64,000 bases of DNA from Leptodactylus fallax (Eukaryota; Chordata; Amphibia; Anura; Leptodactylidae). Of this stretch, positions 48,001 through 58,176 are shown in pieces; the first letter of the stretch is position 1, and each line of letters starts with the position of its first letter. Position numbers and translations under genes: made by a program. A model generated the notes under the pieces. It made no database searches. It saw only the letters and a program-made list of their open reading frames with translations, and was not told where the DNA came from. Where the stretch lies: positions 4,774,001 to 4,838,000 of the forward strand of contig CAMRHE010000018.1 in assembly GCA_947044405.1 (NCBI GenBank). The letters run 5' to 3'.

Positions 48001-49567
48001 CAGTCATGGCCAAAAGTTTTGAGAATGATACAAATATTAATTTTTACAAAGTCTACTGCTTCAGTTTTTCTAATGGCAATTTGCATATACTCCAGAATGT
48101 TATAAAGAGTGATCAGCTTAACAGCAATTACTTGCAAAGTCAATATTTGCCTAGAAAATGAACTTTATCCCCCAAAACACATTTCAACATCATTGCAGCC
48201 CTGCCTTAAAAGGACCACCTAACATCGTTTCAGTGATTGCTCCATTAACACAGGTGTGGGTGTTGATGAGGACAGGGCTGGAGATCAATCTGTCATGATT
48301 AAGTAAGAATGACACCACTGGACACTTTAAAAGGAGGCTGGTGCTTTCCATCATTGTTTCTCTTCTGTTAACCATGGTTATCTCTAAAGAAACACGTGCA
48401 GTCATCATTGCACTGCACAGAAATGGCCTAACTGGGAAGAGTATTGCAGCTAGAAAGATTGCACCTCAGTCAACAATCTATCGCATCATCAAGAACTTCA
48501 AGGAGAGAGGTTCCATTGGTGCCAAAAAGGCTCCAGGGCGCCCAAGAAAGACCAGCAAGCGGCAGGACCGTCTCTTAAAAGTGTTTCAGCTGCGGGATCG
48601 GGCTACCAGCAGTGCAGAGCTTGCTGAGGAATGGCAGCAGGCAGGTGTGAGTGCATCTGCACGCACTGTGAGGCGGAGACTCTTGGAGCAAGGCCTGGTC
48701 TCAAGGAGGGCAGCAAAGAAGCCACTTCTCTCCAGAAAAAACATCAGGGACAGACTGATATTCTGCAAAAGGTACAGGGAGTGGACTGCTGAGGACTGGG
48801 GTAAAGTCATTTTCTCTGATGAATCCCCTTTTCGATTGTTTGGAACATCTGGAAAACAGCTTATTCGGAGAAGAAGAGGTGAGCGCTACCACCAGTCTTG
48901 TCTCATGCCAACTGTAAAGCATCCTGAAACCATTCATGTGTGGGGTTGCTTCTCAGCCAAGGGAATCGGCTCTCTCACAGTCTTGCCTAAAAACACAGCC
49001 ATGAATAAAGAATGGTACCAGAATGTCCTCCAAGAGCAACTTCTCCCAACCGTCCAAGAGCATTTTGGCGCTCAACAATGCCTTTTCCAGCATGATGGAG
49101 CACCTTGCCATAAAGCAAAGGTGATAACTAAATGGCTCAGGGAACAAAACATAGAGATTTTGGGTCCATGGCCTGGAAACTCCCCAGATCTTAATCCCAT
49201 TGAGAACTTGTGGTCAATCATCAAGAGACGGGTGGACAAACAAAAACCAACAAATTCAGACAAAATTAAAGCATTGATTCTGCAAGAATGGACTGCTATC
49301 AGTCAGGATTTGGTCCAGAAGTTGATTGAGAGCATGCCAGGGAGAATTGCAGAGGTCCTGAAGAAGAAGGGTCAACACTGCAAATATTGACTTGCTGCAT
49401 TAACTCATTCTAACTGTCAATATAAGCTTCTGTTACTCATAATATGAATGCAATTCTATTTCTGTATGTGATAAAAACATCTGACAAACACACATAAAAA
49501 CCAGAGGGCAGCAGATCATGTGAAAATATAATATTTGTGTCATTCTCAAAACTTTTGGCCATGACTG
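48001..49567 (+). mobile_element. Tc1-like element B, cagtcatggcc family, structurally intact
   Basis: Inverted ends of about 39 bases with a single mismatch, TA on both sides (47999-48000; 49568-49569), 1567 bases, and an uninterrupted transposase. It landed in element G. Copy A at 1219-2780 is almost identical apart from single-base deletions. Confidence 0.95.
48374..49390 (+). CDS. Intact Tc1-family transposase (338 residues, DD35E spacing)
   Basis: A DNA transposase that would bind the element's terminal repeats and cut and paste at TA. I prefer the start at 48374 (ACCATGG context, MVISKETRAV). An upstream in-frame ATG at 48341 would add 11 residues. Order: helix-turn-helix (LTGKSIAARK...STIYRIIKNF), GRPRK hook, second helix-turn-helix (SASARTVRRRL), then the catalytic motifs FSDESPF (D149), FQHDGAPCH (D241) and [11 protein letters not shown] (E277). 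Thirty-five residues separate D241 from E277, one more than in classical Tc1, because of an extra residue in ILGPWPG. That would place it with DD35E Tc1 groups. No stop or frameshift. It may still be active, which is inference. Confidence 0.92.
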   Translation: MVISKETRAVIIALHRNGLTGKSIAARKIAPQSTIYRIIKNFKERGSIGAKKAPGRPRKTSKRQDRLLKVFQLRDRATSSAELAEEWQQAGVSASARTVRRRLLEQGLVSRRAAKKPLLSRKNIRDRLIFCKRYREWTAEDWGKVIFSDESPFRLFGTSGKQLIRRRRGERYHQSCLMPTVKHPETIHVWGCFSAKGIGSLTVLPKNTAMNKEWYQNVLQEQLLPTVQEHFGAQQCLFQHDGAPCHKAKVITKWLREQNIEILGPWPGNSPDLNPIENLWSIIKRRVDKQKPTNSDKIKALILQEWTAISQDLVQKLIESMPGRIAEVLKKKGQHCKY

Positions 49568-50257
49568 TATGTCTTCCATTTTCAAATTATTGCTCCCACA
49601 GTTGATTTCTTCACAACAAAATGCTTGCCTATTGCAGATTATGTCTTCCCAGCCTGGCGCAGGTCTACAATTTTGTTTCTGGTGTCCTTCCACAGCTCTT
49701 CACTATAGTGATAGTGGAATTTGGATTGTGACTGTTTGAGGTTGTGGACAGGTGTCTTTTATACTGATAATTTCAAACAGGTGCCATTACTACAGGTAAT
49801 GAGTGGAGGACAGTGGAGTCTCTTAAAGAAGAAGTTACAGGTCTGTAGAGTCTGAAATCTTGCTTGTTTGTAGGTGACCAAATACTTATTTTCCACCATA
49901 ATTTGCAAATAAATTCTTAAAAAATCAGACAATGTGATTTTCTGGATTTGTTTTCTCATTTTGTCTCTCATAGTTGAGGTCTACCTATGATGTCAATTAC
50001 AGCCCGGCCTCATCTTTTTAAGTGGGAGAACTTGCACAATTGGTGGCTGACTAAATACTTTTTTTCCCCACTGTATCTGGCACCTCCTCGGATTCACTGA
50101 AGAACTGCGCAGGCACTGGGAGCACCAGAGATGAGTCTGATGTGGTAAGTATAAAATACAAGCACAGATGGATTTAAAACAGGGCGATCTGAGACACTAA
50201 ACCCCCCCAGTCTATAAGGACCTGTGGGTGGTTAATGTCCCAAATTGACCTTAGAGG

Positions 50258-50422
50258 CTAAGGCCTCATGTAGTGGGCCGCAGCAAAAAAGAAAGCTTCC
50301 ATTATACCTATAGGGAAACCGCAGGTGTTTCCATAGGTATAATTGACATCACAGCGTGTCCGCTGCGCATATTTTTTCGCAATGTGTGGATGGGATTTGC
50401 CACATGGGGCCCCGGCCTTAAA
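50258..50422. repeat. ggctaaggcctcatg MITE, short copy
   Basis: Same family as 13722-14040: it starts aggctaaggcctcatgtagt, contains cattatacctataggg and gcaatgtgtggatggg, and ends catggggccccggcctt. Confidence 0.6.
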
Positions 50423-51902
50423 GACATTTGCTGATTTACTCAGAAAGTGCTGGACTTTCACAAGTTCTTTCTTTGTGAGTCATTTACAGTTCTGACACAT
50501 GTCTTAATAGTGAAAGCATCAAGTACACTGTTGTAGAGGAAATGCTTATATTCAATGTTTTTGTTCTTACAGAGTTTGACTTTCACTTTTGGAAATACCT
50601 TGCAGTAACCTTGGCTTTAGCAAGGAGAGCCCATTGTTTTGGTTAATGCTGGCATCTTGAACAGAAAATAATTAAGATGTGAAAAGTATAATGTTTATAC
50701 AGTATAAATCAAAAGAATTATTGGTAAATTAGAGTCTTCCTTCAATTGTTAGTTTTCTCACTAATGTATTGTTTTCAAGATTGTTGCATACAATAAATAT
50801 CTTCCAAATTCCCTGGGTGTGGTTACTTTCCTTTGGCTGCCAATGAACATGATTGTTGAATTCATTCTGTATCCTGTACAATTTAAGGAAACACTAAACC
50901 TACAAATGAATGATACAAGTAAACAGGAGATCTACACTGAATCACACTTTCTAAGAGATAACTGCCCTTTCACGATTGGACAAGTGACCCTGGAGTGCAG
51001 CATGAAATCAAGTAAGCAAGTTTTTCATGGATCAGTTGCATTCGAATTGGAAAATGTAGTGATCTGAGCGTCTTGGAACAAGGCATGGTCATTGGTGCTA
51101 GACTAGCCTGTGGAAATAAACAACTCATCAATGAAAGAAGTCAAAGAAAGATGTGAAGAAGGTGGAAGACCCTTGTTCCAGTCCGGTGTGTTACAGCCAC
51201 ACACAGGCCAGTGAGGATTAGGAAGAGAAACATGGCTGATATCCTGGGTACTACTACTCAGTGTACTACTTCTCTTAGCAGACACAGCCACTGAATGACC
51301 TTTGCTTCACACTGTTTGATTCCTGTCTCTCTTTTCTGCTGTGTACTTCTGCTGCTGACACAGCTGGGCTGGTCCATTGAGCATGCACGACCTTCCTTTT
51401 TGCAACTTCTAGGTCTAATGAATACACGTGTGAGCACTTCTCAGCCAATTGCAAGCAGCCCTCACTGTCAGCATAGCACCTGAGTAACATAGGATCTTGC
51501 CTAGCTAGTTCCTGCAAGGGTTTCTGCATTCTGTTTATTTGTCTATGACCTCTGGCTTGATCCTTGACTATGCTTATTGCTGCTTAGGCTAAGTTCACAA
51601 TTGCGGGCCTGATTCTGATGTATGACCTTTGCCTGTCTCCCACCTATGAACCTAAGCTGCTTGTCCTGACCCTTTGGCTATTTTTGCGACTTTTCACTCC
51701 TGCTGCCTGCCACAGATCTTTGGGACCAGTGGCGTAACTAGGAATGGCTGGGCTGGTATTGATTTGAGTAAGAACAATTTCTGTACAGTGTTGCAGAATA
51801 TGTTGGTGCTATATAATAAAATACCAATGTATTGTGTGGGTTACTAAGGACGAACTAGGTTTCTCTGAAGCAGTCCGCTCAGTCCCTTATAAAAAGGGCC
51901 AC
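50423..51902. other. No recognised gene; repeat scraps at the right edge
   Basis: An 82-residue frame at 50819-51067 has no recognisable feature. Near 51726 (cagtggcgtaactaggaatg) a hAT-like end type appears, followed by ttgcagaatatgttggtgct, a retroposon-tail phrase. Otherwise unassigned. Confidence 0.35.
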
Positions 51903-52566
51903 TGTAAGGGAATTGCCAGTTGAACAATTCCCCAGTGCTGCTGCAGTAACCTGGGAGGAAGGGAATGACAGAGACAATGTGCCCTAAACTCGACCCAACC
52001 CCTGTCCCTGCCTACTTGCCACACTGTCCTAATGACAGGAGCAACTGGGCGGCAAAACCCTTCCTAGAAATAAGTGTAACACAGAACAAGACAAGACAAA
52101 ACAACACAGAAGTGAAGTCAGCAAGCCAAGGGTCACAGCCAGAGAGACAAAGCAGTACCAAATCATAATCCACAAGAGTAGTCAAGGGAAGCTAGAGGTC
52201 AGAATAAAAATAGTAGAGCAATTAGAAAGCTAGCAAGGACAAAGTCACAGGACAGAGTACAATAGTCAGCGACCATGAGTGAGCTGATGACCTGTTTATA
52301 GCAAGTCAAGGACCTGCCCCAGACTTGATTGGTAGACAGGCAGTCAACCACACAGGTAAGGCTAAGATTAATTATCTGAGGAGCAGAAAGAAACAAGGTG
52401 CAGAAGATGGGTGTGGCTGAAATTCAATTACATAGTAGTAGTACTAGGACAGTGTTCAGACTGAGCAACAAGAACCTTAAGCAAGGAATCAAACTGAACA
52501 CGCCTCTTGTGCCGCAGCATGCAAGGGGAGGGTGGTGCAGAGATCCGAACAGGCAGAGACGCTACA
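51903..52566. mobile_element. Solo LTR-like repeat, copy 3
   Basis: Begins TGTAAGGG and ends GCTACA, 664 bases, collinear with the copy at 40489-41142 (shared caagccaagggtca, cttgattggtagacaggc, gaatcaaactgaacacgcct). No matching 5-base flanks were seen. Confidence 0.6.
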
Positions 52567-52799
52567 ACGACACTCTTGAACAAATATTCCAAAATGAATC
52601 GGATTGGATTGGATATTAAATCTTAATTTGGATCTTAAATCCAATCACTTGGTCAGATGATCACTCAATTTCTTATTCAATTCTGTCAATTCAGCTGTCA
52701 AATACCAAAACAAGGAACCAATAAAATACAGAATCTTTAAAGTATCATATCACCAATCACACACACATCTTCAGACCCTAACCACCTAGTGTGGCAATA

Positions 52800-53875
52800 C
52801 AACAAATCTGTGTCTTCTGTTTTGATGCTATTGTTCCCTAGCACATCAAAACCTCCTGCACCCTGGTTTGACCAGTCCATCAAAGAACTTAAAAAAAAGG
52901 GAGCTGAAACTTGAACATCAGTGTCGGAAACATCACTTTAGGAAAAAAATCTCACTGATCCTACACCTCAGAACTAACAATCAGCCAAAAATGAGAGACA
53001 AACACCCACTTTTCGCTCACAAGAAATAGAAAAGTCATGCAACAATCTGGCACAGCTGTGCCACACAATACATAAACTCTGAAATCTGCCTAATCCCATC
53101 ATCAGAACAAATCTGTAAAAAGTTGCACATTACTTCAGGGACAAAGTCTCCGCTATCCAGAATGGCAACCGAAAAACAAAAACAGTTAATATTAAAACCT
53201 TACGTTGATGGCTACAATTTGACCTGGTAGATGAAACAGAAATCACAAACATCCTTCAGAGAATACACAGATCAATGTGTGAACTAGAACCAGGTCTGAC
53301 ATCACTCCTCCTGGAATGTCCTGACCTGCTCATTCCAGCAGTCAAGAACATAGTGAACTGTTCCATGCAGAGAGGGATTGTTCCTGATCTCATGAAGGCA
53401 GCCATCGTCAAACCCCTTCTAAAGAAGCCCTCCATAGATCCAGATTTCATGAATAGCTACAGATCTGTCTCTAACCTAACTTTTATTAACTTTTAAACAG
53501 TTAATACATGTGCCCCATGGCGTATTGTGGAATTGATGGCACAGTTCTTCAGTGGTTTAGTTCCTTCCTGCTTGACAGACCACAAAGAGTATCTCTTGGC
53601 TCATCACTGTTATCAGTACCACAGCGCTCGGTTCTATCCCCAATACTGTTTGCAGGTTACAAGTTTCCATTAGGTAAATTAATCCAGAGCCATAGCGTGG
53701 CATATCACTGCTATGCAGATGACACCCAAATATACATATCCTTCAAGCTTGAAGTCAATGACGTATCTTCAGCCATAAACCCAGACAAAACTGAAGTTCT
53801 CATGATTGGAGATCAGCGCTTATTGGCAAAATGCCAACTCACGCATCTGCCACCTCTATTCCTAGGAAAGTAAAA
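52800..53875 (+). pseudogene. L2 reverse transcriptase, 5' part remnant
   Basis: Starts in the linker after the endonuclease (PWFDQSIKELKKKG-like near 52860). It continues in a different frame with LLLECPDLLIPAVKNIVNCS, VPDLMKAAIVKPLLKKPSID and NSYRSVSNLTF, the fingers of the polymerase. A stop at 53494-53496 and deletions follow. The palm is recognisable as LQWFSSFLLDRPQRVSLGSS and CYADDTQIYISF; YADD is the catalytic motif. A region between fingers and palm is missing. Non-functional fossil. Confidence 0.8.
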
Positions 53876-54324
53876 AGTTCATGATGGCAAATTATATCTC
53901 AGGAACCAGGTATCTTCCACTATCACTATCAAACCTTCATACTTCCACCCAGAGGCGTAGCTAGCGGGGGGGGCCCACTGAATTTTTGGGGGCCCACCCC
54001 GGGGCCGCCATTAATACATCCTTTATTTCTAACTAGATCGGTGTCTGTAGCCACTGATCTAGTTAAAACGTCTCCTGCAACTTAACAGTATTGTAAACCG
54101 CAAGCCAATACAGGCTTGTGGTTTACAAGACACCGAGACCACAGACGTTGTCTGCTTCTCAGCACAGGCGGCGCGATGACGTCACAACAACGCGCCGCCT
54201 GCGCTCAGACACAGACGTCCTGTGCGTGGACAGGGAGGAAGCGCCGGCGGCTCCATACATCAGCATCGCAGGTGAGTATGACTTTTGTTTTTGTTTTTTT
54301 AGCTTAGTTGTGGGTTTATTAATA

Positions 54325-54595
54325 GTATAAGGGATGGATAGGAGGGGGAAATATAACTATAAGGGAGGATTCATTAGGGGGCATTATGACGATGGGGGGT
54401 CATTTATATAAGGGTTATTAGGAGGTATTATTAATACAAGGGGGAGGTTATTTATATAAGGAGCCATTAGGGGGCATCATTTATATTAGGAGGCATTATG
54501 AACATAAGGGGGAGGTCATTGATATAAGGGGTCATTAGAGGTGCAGTATTTATGTCAGGGGGAAATCAGGGGCATAATATAAGGGTCAATTAATT
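54325..54595 (+). repeat. Minisatellite, cattagggggcattat-type units
   Basis: About eight imperfect units of 30-40 bases: ataagggggaggtcattgat, ataaggagccattaggggg and similar. It belongs to the outer hAT-like element. Confidence 0.7.
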
Positions 54596-54628
54596 TAATT
54601 AAGGTGGCACTTGGGTTTTAAAAAGACT

Positions 54629-55113
54629 AAGGCCCCACATAGTGGGCTGCAGAAAAAAAAGCACTGCAGGAAAAACCATGGCGGTAACATTGTGGTTTTT
54701 CCCACAGCGCTTTTCACAGAAGGTCTGCAGAGGTTTCCTCTGTGGACTTTCTGATTTCAATACAGCTATATGGAAACCGCCAGTGTTTCTGTAGGTATAA
54801 CTGAAATGCTTCAATTTCCAAAACCGCAACGGTTTTGGAAATTGCAGTGCATCTGCTGCATGTATTTTTCCGCAATGTGTAGATGGGATTTGCTAGATGT
54901 AAAATGCCGGGTTTGTTTCTGTGACTTTTCGCCACATGTTAATTATACCTACGGAAATGCTGGCGGTTTTCCTGTAGATATAATTGAAGCAGAAAGTCTG
55001 CAGAGGAAACCTCTGCGAACTTTCTGTGCAAAGTGATGCAGGAAAAATGCGTCGACGCTGCAGTTTTTCCCGCAGCTCTTTTTTGCTGCAGGACACCATG
55101 TGGGGCCTTAGCC
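54629..55113. repeat. ggctaaggccccac MITE, long palindromic copy
   Basis: Ends actaaggccccacatagtgg and ccatgtggggccttagcctt are inverted. The interior repeats cagaggtttcctctg and gcggttttcctgtag in opposite orientations. It abuts the next MITE at 55114. Confidence 0.7.
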
Positions 55114-55712
55114 TTAAAGAGGACCTTTCACGTCCTCATGTATATGCGGTTTTACATACCGCTAGAAAGCCGACAGCACGCTGAATTCAGCGCACTGCCG
55201 ACTTTCTCGGTATGTGCCCCAGGGCTGGAGATATCGGCGGTCGTAGTTTCATGATTTACTGTCAGAAGGGCGTTCCTGACAGTCTAGCTGCGCTGTGAAG
55301 AACGCCCTCCCTGACAGTTCTCGTTCATAGACTTGTACTGGGGGGGGGGGCGTTCCTTACAACTCAGCGTCATCGCTGGGCTATAAGGAACACCCCCTCT
55401 CTGTACTCGCCCATAGCGCTGTACTGTCAGAGGGGGTGTTCCTTACTGCCCGGCGATGACGCTGAGCTGTGAGGAAGGCCCGCCCCAGTACAAGTCTATG
55501 AACGAGAACTGTCAGAGAGGGCGTTCCTCATAGCGTAGCTAGACTGTCAGGAACACCTTTCTGACAGTAAACCGTGAAACTAAGACCGCCAATATCTCCA
55601 GCCCCGGGGCACATACCGGGAAAGCCGGCAGTGCGCTGAATTCAGCACGCTGTCGGCTTTCTAGCGGTATGTAAAACAGCATATACATGAGGACGTGAAA
55701 GGTCCTCTTTAA
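55114..55712. repeat. 599-base near-perfect palindromic T2-type MITE
   Basis: TTAA at 55114-55117 and 55709-55712. The arms (agaggacctttcacgtcc to the centre near 55413) are complementary along almost the whole length with few mismatches. Same family as 30329-30763 but far less decayed. Confidence 0.85.
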
Positions 55713-56059
55713 GGAGTTTTCCAGCTAATTTTTATTGATGGTCTATCCTCAGAATAAATCATCAATAAGAGATAAGTGATTCCCCACTGATCAGCTGTAT
55801 GAAGGGGCTATGCAGGGCCGGCGTTAGGGGAGGGAAAACTGGGCAATTGCCCAGGGCCCCGTCCCCAAAGGGGCCCCGGGATCCGGAGCCTGATGACTCC
55901 GGATCCCGGAGTCAGGTCCGGCCATATCAATAGCAGAAACGGACCCAGCGTCATGTGCCGCAGGGCCCCTTTCCGAGGTGAGTAAAAATAACAAACATTT
56001 TTACTCACCTGTCCTTGCGTCCGACGTCATCTTCTGGCGTTGCGGACATCACCACTGAG

Positions 56060-57770
56060 GAGTCTGTAGGGCATTATACTGGGGGGCCCCCTCTGGATAG
56101 CATATATATTGTTTTGGGCCACTGTGGAGCATTATAAGGGGGGGCCCTCTGGAGAGCATATTATACTGTGTGGGGTCCCTGTGGAGCATTATACTGGGGA
56201 GGGGGCCCTCTGGATAGCATATTATACTGTGCGGGGCCCCTGTGAAGCATTATACTGGGGGGCCCCCTCTGGATAGCATATATATTGTTTTGGGCCACTG
56301 TGGAGCATTATACTGAGGAGGGGACCCTCTGGAGTGCATGTTATATTCTGTGGAGCATTATAATGTGGGTGGGGGGCTCTGGAGAGCATGTTATATTCTG
56401 TGGGGTTACTTTTCAGCATTATGCTCTCCAGAGGGGCCCCCCAGTATAATGCTCCAAAGTGGCCCCACAGAATATAACATGCTCTCCAGAGGACTCCCTC
56501 CCCAGTATAATGCTCCACAGTGGTTCCACACAGTATAATATGCTATCCAGAGGGCCCCCCGTATAATGCTCCACAGTGGCCCAAAACAGTATAATATGCT
56601 CTCCAGCGCCCCCCCAGTATAATACTCCACGGTGGCCCCACACAGTATAATATGCTCTCCAGAGGGGGCCCTCCAGTATATTATACTGTGTGGGGCCACC
56701 GTGGAGCATTATACTGGAGGGAATCTGGAGAGCATATTATACTGTTTTGGGCCACCATGGAGCATTATACTGAGGAGGGGGGGCTCTGGAGAGCATATTA
56801 TACTGTTTTGGGCCACTGTGGAGCATTATACTGGGGGGCCTCTGGAGAGCATATTATACTGTTTTGGGCCACTGTGGAGCATTATACTGGGGTAACCTCT
56901 CTGGGCAGTATATTATACTGTGTGGAGGCCATTCTGGAGTATGTTATACTGAGTGGGGTCACTGTGGAGCATTATTCTGAGGGGGCATCAGCAGAGCATA
57001 TTATATTGCGTTGCGCCACTGTGGAACATTATACTGGGGGGGACACTCTGGGGAGCATAATATATTGTGTGGGGCAACTGTGGAGCAAAATACTGGGGGG
57101 GGCACTGTGGAGCATTATACTAGCGGGGGCCCTCTGGGGAGCATATTATACTATGGGCCACTCTGGAGCTTTATATTGGGGGGGAAGGGGCAGTGTGGGG
57201 AGCCTGTTATACTGTGTGGGGCCACTGTGTGGGGCCTGTTATATTGTGTGGGGCTTTTCGGGATTATATTATACTCTGTGGGGCCATTGTAGAGCATTAT
57301 ATTGGGGGGACTATGGGCAGCATATTATACTGTGGGGGACCACTGTGGAGCATTATACTGGGGGAACCCCTCTGGGGAGTATATTATACTGTGTGAAGGC
57401 CATTGTGGAGCATGTTATACTGTGTTAGGCCACTGTGAAGCATTATACTGGGGGGCACTGTGGGGTGCATATTATACTGTATGGAACATATTATATTGTG
57501 TGAGGCTGCTGGGGAACATATTGTACTATCTGGGGCCACTAAGGGGTAGTATACTGTGTGGGCCACTGTGGAGTATTATACTGTGTGGAGTCTTATATAC
57601 CATGTGGGGCCACTATGAGGGGGCTCAGGGGAGCATTTTATACTGTGTGGGGCTACTGTGGAGCATTATATACCATGTGGGGAAACTGTGGAGGGCTCAG
57701 GGGAGCATTTTATACTGTGGAGCATTATATACCATGTGGAGCATTATACTGTGGGGGAGGGGCTCAAAAT
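56060..57770 (+). repeat. Large minisatellite, about 64-base unit
   Basis: Some 25 imperfect units built on gggccactgtggagcattat, actgggggg, ccctctggagagcatatta and tactgtgtgg. Units from about 56412 to 56680 are in the opposite orientation. Long frames on both strands (one of 258 codons) follow from the unit and are not genes. Confidence 0.9.
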
Positions 57771-57889
57771 TCCTGCTGGCAGCCCTGTGTGCTATGTCTG
57801 CATCACAGCTCCCTCACTAAAATATTGCACATACGTGTAGTGCCCCATGGCCATGTCATTCCTACTTCAGTCTGACACTGTATAACGGA

Positions 57890-58085
57890 GAACTATTATA
57901 TATAAGGGTGGGTTACTATATATAATTGGGAAACTTAAATATGAGGGGGCTATTTTAAAAAGAGGAACTATTATTTATAAGACGGGCTATTATTTATAAG
58001 GGGGGAACTATTATATATAAGGCATCCATTACAAGGGGGGAGCTATTATTTATAAGAGGGGAACTGTTTATAAGGGGGGTATAAT
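57890..58085 (+). repeat. Degenerate actattatttataaggggg array
   Basis: Roughly ten units of about 20 bases. The same unit resumes beyond Tc1 F at 59830-60110, and appears on the other strand at 31200-31480 and 35640-35910. Confidence 0.7.
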
Positions 58086-58094
58086 TGTTAAGTG

Positions 58095-58176
58095 GGCTTA
58101 TGTAGATTGTGAGCCCTATATGGGACAGTGACTGTTAATGTCTGTAAAGCGCTGCGGAATATGATGGCGCTATATA
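58095..58176 (+). repeat. Retroposon 3' tail
   Basis: The sequence gtagattgtgagccctatat, then aagcgctgcggaatatgatg and gcgctatat, is a common retroposon 3' end. It is interrupted at the final TA by Tc1 F and its (AAT)-rich tail follows at 59822-59860. Confidence 0.5.

Larger units (their letters stand above)
46899..50073 (-). mobile_element. Tc1-like element G, cagtggggaaaaaaagt family, split by Tc1 B
   Basis: Ends cagtggggaaaaaaagtatt (46899) and its inverse (to 50073), flanked by TA at 46897-46898 and 50074-50075. Without the nested element at 48001-49567 the length is about 1606 bases. Confidence 0.92.

Noticed and set aside
50819..51067. 82-codon open frame that at first looked like a possible exon
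   Set aside because: No recognised family, no convincing acceptor or donor, and low-complexity flanks.
56652..57428. 258-codon open frame, plus others on both strands in 56.2-57.9 kb
   Set aside because: It is produced by the minisatellite unit, whose length variants keep several frames open. The protein is a monotonous repeat without any domain.
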